From: WHTB01 sp050699035
GTDB lineage: Bacteria > Actinomycetota > Actinomycetes > Propionibacteriales > Nocardioidaceae
Length of the DNA: 45,775 nucleotides
Assembly: GCA_050699035.1 (NCBI GenBank)
Contig: JBOHDE010000004.1
Location: 1-45,775, forward strand
Direction: 5' to 3'
A program made the translations under genes and the position numbers. Positions 41,459 to 45,775 of the stretch are shown here, one piece after another; the stretch's first letter is position 1; the number at the start of each line of letters is the position of its first letter. The notes beneath the pieces are model-generated. The model saw only the letters and a list, made by a program, of their open reading frames with translations. It did not search any database and had not been told where the DNA came from.

Positions 41459-42295
41459 TCATCGCCCTGCCTGGGGCGGGGTGAACCCGATGCCGCCGTA
41501 GCCCATGATCTGGTGCGGGTAGTAGAACCTGAACCCCGCCTGCGCGTCCGCGCCGACCGCGGCCCGCATGGCCATCCACTGCACGACCTCGACGGAGTGC
41601 TCGCCACCGCGCTCGGCCAGGTCGTCGAGGGTGAAGTCCTTGAGCTTCTCGGGCTCCTCCTCGATCATCCGCAGGAACTCGAGGTCCCACTCGGGGTTGA
41701 TCTCGCCGAAGGTCGGCCCGGTCAGGTGGTGCGAGAGCCCGCCGGTGCCGACCACCGCGACGCGCATCGGACCGTACGACTCGATGCCTGCACGCAGCGC
41801 CTCGCCGAACTCCCAGCAGCGTCGCGGTGAAGGCCGCGGGTCCCAGATCACGTTGAATGCCACCGGGATGATCGGGAACGCCCAGTCCCGGTCGATCAGG
41901 GGCAGGGGCGAGAGGACGCCGTGGTCGACGACCTGCTGGTGGCAGACCGTGAGGTCGAAGCCGGAGTCGACCATCGACGACGCGAGGTGTGCGGCCAGCT
42001 CGGGGGCACCGGGTACGGGTGGCAGGTCGCGCGGCCCCCACCCTTCGTCCGCGATCGGGAACTCGTCGCCCAGGCCGATCGTGAACGTGGGCCAGGAGTC
42101 GAGGAAGAACTGGTCGACGTGGTCGTTGTAGATCACGACCAGGGCGTCGGGCTCGGTGGCGGACAACCACTGGCGGGCCTGCTCCATGCTGTCGAACAGG
42201 GGTCGCCAGCCCGGCTCCCTGGTCTTGCCGTGGTCGAACGCATGGGCGATCGACGGCGCGTGCGAGCAGCTCAGCCCGGCGACGACGCTACCCAT
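41459..42295 (-). CDS. Class III extradiol ring-cleavage dioxygenase, LigB-like catalytic subunit
   Basis: This 278-residue protein resembles LigB, the iron-binding subunit of protocatechuate 4,5-dioxygenase. Likely Fe(II) ligands His12 (SCSHAPS) and His59 (YNDHVDQFF) are present, and the catalytic His lies in GTGGLSHHL at about 189-190. A QIMGYGGIGF ending is usual for gallate and protocatechuate enzymes. The ATG at 42295 overlaps the LigA-like stop by 8 bases. It should open a catechol-type ring next to a hydroxyl, giving a semialdehyde. Confidence 0.9.
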   Translation of the reverse strand: MGSVVAGLSCSHAPSIAHAFDHGKTREPGWRPLFDSMEQARQWLSATEPDALVVIYNDHVDQFFLDSWPTFTIGLGDEFPIADEGWGPRDLPPVPGAPELAAHLASSMVDSGFDLTVCHQQVVDHGVLSPLPLIDRDWAFPIIPVAFNVIWDPRPSPRRCWEFGEALRAGIESYGPMRVAVVGTGGLSHHLTGPTFGEINPEWDLEFLRMIEEEPEKLKDFTLDDLAERGGEHSVEVVQWMAMRAAVGADAQAGFRFYYPHQIMGYGGIGFTPPQAGR

Positions 42296-42647
42296 GGGCC
42301 GGCTCCCTCGTCCCTGCCGCGGTCCCATCGAGGGGCAGGATCGCGTGCTGGCTGTTGCGTTCGTCCTGCTGCTTGACGAACGACCAGAACTCCTCGTCCG
42401 ACATGCCCCGCATGCGCGCGCCCATCTCGTAGAGGCTGACCTCGAGCACCGCGCCGAGCTTGGTCAGCACGTAGATGCTCGCGCCCGCCTCGACCAGGCC
42501 CTGCCAGTCGCGGTCGAGGACCAGCCGCCGCTCGGCGTCCGTCAACCGGTAGCCGTCAAGGTACGCTTCGAGGTCGTCGCGCATGGCCGCTCGACGGTCG
42601 GCCCGGCGGAGGTCGTACATCAACTTGTTGAGCTCGTAGGCACTCAT
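42288..42647 (-). CDS. Extradiol dioxygenase small subunit, LigA-like
   Basis: This 119-residue helical protein of the LigA family has MSAYELNKLMYDLRRADRRAAMRDDLEAYLDGYRLTDAERRLVLDRDWQGLVEAGASIYVLTKLGAVL. LigA caps the active site of LigB and helps bind the ring. The gene overlaps those on both sides (cupin by 4 bases, LigB by 8), so subunits are made together. The length is close to that of LigA (about 139) but shorter at the ends. Confidence 0.9.
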   Translation of the reverse strand: MSAYELNKLMYDLRRADRRAAMRDDLEAYLDGYRLTDAERRLVLDRDWQGLVEAGASIYVLTKLGAVLEVSLYEMGARMRGMSDEEFWSFVKQQDERNSQHAILPLDGTAAGTREPAHG

Positions 42648-43060
42648 GGCGTCCGGCCGTCGTCCCCGGCCGCGCCGCTCAGGCTGGCGACCAGATGCAG
42701 GAGGTCGGAACGGGGCGGGACGAAGACGTCCAGGTTCTCCACCACGTCGTCGGGACTTTCGCCGAGTGGCTCGATGTAGTGCATCGCTCCCGCGGGCACC
42801 AGCAGCATCGACCCGGCGGTCATCTCATGCGGCACGTCGTCGACGTAGTAGTTCGCCCTACCCGACACGACCCAGGCCAGCTGGTCGAACTCGTCATGCT
42901 TGTGGGGCGAGAGGTCCATGCCGGGCGAGAGCCAGTTCATCACCAGCATCACCTCGTCCGAGGCGTACGATCTGCGCCGGACTCCCTTGCGGACCTCTTC
43001 TTCCGGAAGGTCCTCCCACCGCACCACATTCCGGTACAGCTGCGGGTTTCGAGGTGTCAT
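42644..43060 (-). CDS. Small cupin-domain protein
   Basis: This 138-residue protein has a single cupin domain with metal-binding His53 and His55 in SPHKHDEFDQLAWVVSGRANYYVDD and a third His in PAGAMHYIEP. One-domain cupins in aromatic operons can be dioxygenases, isomerases or sensors; no specific role is readable. The ATG at 43060 overlaps the IclR stop and is preceded by AGGAAGGA. A longer reading upstream is a shadow of the IclR gene. Confidence 0.85.
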   Translation of the reverse strand: MTPRNPQLYRNVVRWEDLPEEEVRKGVRRRSYASDEVMLVMNWLSPGMDLSPHKHDEFDQLAWVVSGRANYYVDDVPHEMTAGSMLLVPAGAMHYIEPLGESPDDVVENLDVFVPPRSDLLHLVASLSGAAGDDGRTP

Positions 43061-43839
43061 GCGATTCCTTCCTCGTGCTCTGCTTGGTGTCCGAGGTGCC
43101 AGGACAGCTGTTCGGCCGCGTGCAGCAGCGCCTGGATCTCTGGTGACTCCCGCTGCACCGGGATCGAGTTCACCGTGCCGACGATCGCGAGCGTCGCCTC
43201 GACGGTGCCGTCCCGCCCGAACACGGGTGCCGCGACCGCGCGGATCCCTTCGACGACGACCGAGTTGACCGCGTACCCCTGCTGCCGCGCGTGCACCATC
43301 TGCGTCTCGAGGTCTCGTCGCGCCCGCAGCGGCAGCTGCTGGAGCACCCGCTCGACCTCGGCCCGGTCGGGCAGGAAGGCCAGGAACGCCTGCGCCTGAG
43401 CAGCGTCGTGAGGGAGCGCGCTGCCCACCCGAACGGAGACCTGGACGAGGCGCGAGTCGTCCTCCTCGACCCGGCACACGACCGGCCCGTCGCCGCCCCA
43501 CATGCTCATCACGACGGTCCGATGGATCTCCTCGACCAGCCGGCGCATGTAGGGCCCGGCGGCCGCGACCGGGCTGGCCGAGCCGAGGGTGGAGACCGCG
43601 AGCTGCACCAGGGCCGGTCCGGCCACGTGTCGACCCTCGCTGTCCCGCTTCAAGTAGCCGCACTTGAGCAGGGACGAGAGGTAGCGGTGCGAGGTCGTGC
43701 GCTCCAGGCCGAGCCGCTCTGCCACGCCAACCGCTTGGAGCTCGTGCTGGTCGGCGAGCAGGTCGAGGATCGCGCAGACGCGGGCGACCGATTGGATCGC
43801 GCCGGCGGCACCTTCGCGTTCGCCAGGCCCGGCTCTCAT
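43057..43839 (-). CDS. IclR-family transcriptional regulator (ring-cleavage block)
   Basis: This 260-residue regulator has a winged helix (AIQSVARVCAILDLLADQHELQAVGVAERLGLERTTSHRYLSSLLKCGYL) and an IclR effector domain with ALPHDAAQAQAFLAF and GYAVNSVVVEGIRAVAAPV; the usual TSSGKA of the domain is replaced by DAAQAQ, a possible change in effector site. The ATG at 43839 has GAGGGGA upstream. It is the first gene of the minus-strand run, with a candidate promoter at 43895-43923, so the regulator is likely autoregulated with its targets. Confidence 0.88.
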   Translation of the reverse strand: MRAGPGEREGAAGAIQSVARVCAILDLLADQHELQAVGVAERLGLERTTSHRYLSSLLKCGYLKRDSEGRHVAGPALVQLAVSTLGSASPVAAAGPYMRRLVEEIHRTVVMSMWGGDGPVVCRVEEDDSRLVQVSVRVGSALPHDAAQAQAFLAFLPDRAEVERVLQQLPLRARRDLETQMVHARQQGYAVNSVVVEGIRAVAAPVFGRDGTVEATLAIVGTVNSIPVQRESPEIQALLHAAEQLSWHLGHQAEHEEGIA

Positions 43840-43894
43840 CCGATCCCCTCGATTCGACTCGTTGGTACCACTTCGTGCACGGTCTGTCCGCATG

Positions 43895-43923
43895 ACGCTA
43901 TCGCCGAGCACAGGCAGCGTCAA
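43895..43923 (-). promoter_or_regulatory. Candidate promoter of the IclR/LigAB/HpaBC operon
   Basis: On the minus strand, TTGACG (43918-43923) and TAGCGT (43895-43900) are 17 bases apart. A leader of about 50 bases would lead to the IclR start. Upstream, 43946-43968 is a rare AT-rich, partly symmetric stretch (T-run, ACTACTGAG, A-run) that could be the operator. Confidence 0.5.
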
Positions 43924-44041
43924 GGGTCGCGCGTTGCTGTGGGTGTTTTTACTACTGAGAAAGAAAAATTGCCGGTGCGTCAGTGATCGACGTGGCGAGG
44001 TCTCCCAGGCTAGGCGTTCACGATGCGGCACATGCTCGCAC

Positions 44042-45595
44042 TCAGCGCGCCTGCTGGCGGAGGAGATTCTTCTGGATCTTGCCGGTCGACGTGCGCGGGA
44101 GGTCCTGGAACACCACCTGCTTGGGCACCTTGAATGCGGCGATCCGGGATCGGACGTGGTCGCGCAGGTCCTCCGCCGAGGCGATCGCGCCGGAGCGCAG
44201 GGCGACGTACGCGACCGGCACCTCACCCCACCGGTCGTCCGGAACCCCCACCACGGCCGACTCGAGGACGGCGGGGTGCTCGGCCAGGACGCGCTCCACC
44301 TCGACCGAGGCGATGTTCTCGCCGCCGGACACGATGATGTCCTTGGCCCGGTCCTTGATCTCGATGTAGTGGTCGGGATGCATGACCGCCAGGTCTCCAG
44401 TCCGGAACCACCCGTCGACGGTCACCCGCTCGGTCGCCGCTTCGTCCCGGTAGTACCCGAGCATCACGTCGTTGCCCCGGGCGACGATCTCGCCGATCGT
44501 CTCCCCGTCAGCAGGCACGTCACCACCCTCGGCGTCGACGACGCGCAGCGGCTCGGCGATAACGTTGCCCACCCCCTGTCGGGCGTTCAAGGTGGCGCGC
44601 TCGTCGGCCGGGCGTCCGTCCCACTCGGGGTGCCAGTCGTTGAGGGCGATCGGGCCGTACGTCTCGGTCAGGCCGTACAGATGGGTGACGTCCATGCCGA
44701 GGTCGGCCAGCGACGCGATCAGGCTCGGTGACGGTGGCGCGCCGCCGGTGTCGACCCGTACCCGACGGTCGAGCGGCGGACCCGCCGCCTCGGCCGCGGC
44801 GGTGATCATCGAGAGCACGGTGGGCGCCGCGCTGAAATGGCTGATCCCCTCGGTGCGGAGCAGCCGCCAGATCAGCGCCGGGGCGACCTGCCGGAGGCAT
44901 ACGCTCGTCGCCCCCGCGGCGACCGTGGCCCAGGTGAAGCACCAGCCGTTGCAGTGGAACATCGGCAGCGTCCACAGATACCGCGTGTGCGCGTCCATCC
45001 GGGTGTGGAACGCCATCGCCAGCGACTGCAGCGCCGCGCCCCGGTGGTGGTACATCACGCCCTTGGGGTCACCGGTCGTCCCGCTGGTGTAGTTGATCGC
45101 CAGCAGCGCCCGTTCGTCGGTGCAGGGGTGGGGCTGGGGAGACGACCCCACGAGCAGGCGCTCGTACTCGTCGTCCGGCCCGCCCGCCACGACGCACCGC
45201 AGCCCGGTCGCCTCGGCCACCTGTGCCGCCTGCGCCGCGAGCTCGTGCGTCGCGACCAGCACCCGTGCACCGGCGTGCTCGACGATCTGCACCAGCTCCC
45301 CCGCCGACAATCGCACGTTCAGCGGCACGAGTACGGCGCCGGCATCGGGCACCCCGTGATGCAGCTCGAGCATCACCGCGCTGTTGGCACACAACGCCGC
45401 GACCCGGTCACCCGGCTCGACACCGAGCCCGGCCAGCAGACCGGTCAGACGCATCGCCCGATCATGCAGCTGCGCGTACGTCAGCCGCAGGTCACCGTCG
45501 ATCACCGCGACCCGGTCGGGCGTAACCAGCGCCGACCGCCGCAGGAACGCGGTCGGCGTCAGAGCGCTGAAGGTGAAGCTCGCCACGGTCGCCAC
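44042..45595 (-). CDS. AMP-forming acyl/aryl-CoA ligase
   Basis: This 517-residue adenylate-forming enzyme has the AMP motif YTSGTTGDPKGV, the LYGLTETYGPIAL A5 motif, WFRTGDLAVMHPDHYIEIKDRAKDIIVSGGENI, and the C-terminal catalytic Lys in RTSTGKIQKNLLR. The middle part (PMFHCNGWCFTWATVAAGAT) is that of the AlkK-like branch, which takes medium acyl or some aryl and side-chain acids. GTG at 45595 is listed; GTG at 45586 is also possible. It lies 202 bases upstream of the IclR gene, on the same strand but likely in its own unit. It may activate an acid formed or used in the same pathway. Confidence 0.9.
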   Translation of the reverse strand: MATVASFTFSALTPTAFLRRSALVTPDRVAVIDGDLRLTYAQLHDRAMRLTGLLAGLGVEPGDRVAALCANSAVMLELHHGVPDAGAVLVPLNVRLSAGELVQIVEHAGARVLVATHELAAQAAQVAEATGLRCVVAGGPDDEYERLLVGSSPQPHPCTDERALLAINYTSGTTGDPKGVMYHHRGAALQSLAMAFHTRMDAHTRYLWTLPMFHCNGWCFTWATVAAGATSVCLRQVAPALIWRLLRTEGISHFSAAPTVLSMITAAAEAAGPPLDRRVRVDTGGAPPSPSLIASLADLGMDVTHLYGLTETYGPIALNDWHPEWDGRPADERATLNARQGVGNVIAEPLRVVDAEGGDVPADGETIGEIVARGNDVMLGYYRDEAATERVTVDGWFRTGDLAVMHPDHYIEIKDRAKDIIVSGGENIASVEVERVLAEHPAVLESAVVGVPDDRWGEVPVAYVALRSGAIASAEDLRDHVRSRIAAFKVPKQVVFQDLPRTSTGKIQKNLLRQQAR

Positions 45596-45775
45596 CCTAC
45601 TGATCCGCGGGCCACCGATCGGACCGCCGCAGCTGTCAGTCGACGCGCCCTAGGACACTGCTGAACAAGGCCCTATTGGTGGCCCGGCTTGTGGTGCGGT
45701 GACGGGCAGGGACCCTCAAGGCGGTCTTTGCCGCGTGTGTTGAGTCAGCGCTCATCGAGGCGCATCAACGAGTTC
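45596..45775. other. Right edge: unassigned, possible gene start or mobile-element end
   Basis: From 45661 the sequence changes style (CTGCTGAACAAGGCC, then lower GC). On the plus strand, 45713-45775 can be read as KAVFAACVESALIEAHQRV after an in-frame stop at 45699-45701, running off the edge, which could be a gene or transposase start. No terminal repeat can be paired because the other end is outside the window. Confidence 0.25.

Overview
The window is high-GC DNA with dense, overlapping genes, many GTG starts and stop/start overlaps of the ATGA or GTGA kind. This suggests an actinobacterium, possibly of the Nocardioidaceae; the family is inferred from style only. There are no rRNA or tRNA genes that I can see. 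Most of the window reads as a catabolic region for aromatic compounds, built from three regulated blocks.

Block 1 (about 0.2-11.5 kb). After the tail of a possible methyltransferase and a DHFR-like reductase, a TrmB-type regulator faces a nitrilase-MFS operon. Two copies of an inverted repeat, TTGTCG-N8-CGACAA, lie in the gap between them. A DoxX-like membrane protein follows. Next comes a plus-strand operon: NitT/TauT-type ABC importer (binding protein, ATPase, permease), Rieske dioxygenase alpha and beta, a 104-residue unknown protein, an SDR of the dihydrodiol-dehydrogenase type, and an IclR regulator.

Block 2 (about 11.9-25.1 kb, mostly minus strand). A divergent IclR gene (plus strand) faces a 12-gene minus-strand run: second Rieske alpha and beta, a second small unknown protein related to the first, a second NitT/TauT-type importer (ATPase, binding protein, two permeases), a ThDP-dependent decarboxylase-like enzyme, a zinc alcohol dehydrogenase, a three-cysteine ferredoxin, a ferredoxin reductase and an MFS transporter. 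A class II aldolase gene lies beyond it. The ferredoxin and reductase are the only obvious electron-transfer pair for both Rieske oxygenases.

Middle (25.1-30.4 kb). A gap of about 550 bases rich in repeats is followed by a SulP-type anion transporter with an ArsR-like regulator, a divergent GTP-type PEP carboxykinase whose P-loop has Ser where the family normally has a reactive Cys, and a small secreted protein.

Block 3 (30.5-45.6 kb, all minus strand). In transcription order: an AMP-forming acyl/aryl-CoA ligase; then IclR, a cupin, LigA- and LigB-like extradiol dioxygenase subunits, a flavin reductase and an HpaB-type monooxygenase; then a branched-chain-amino-acid-type ABC importer (binding protein, LivF, LivG, LivH, LivM), a cytochrome P450, a DUF6282-like amidohydrolase, an HpcH/HpaI aldolase and a dihydroorotate-dehydrogenase-like flavoprotein. 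Together they could import a phenolic acid, demethylate or hydroxylate it, open the ring and cleave the product; the substrate is not known. The last ~110 bases may be the edge of another gene or a mobile element.

The most novel signal is the pair of small proteins placed directly after the two Rieske beta subunits. They share an NEFS motif and an LDxxELExL motif and have no function that I can name.
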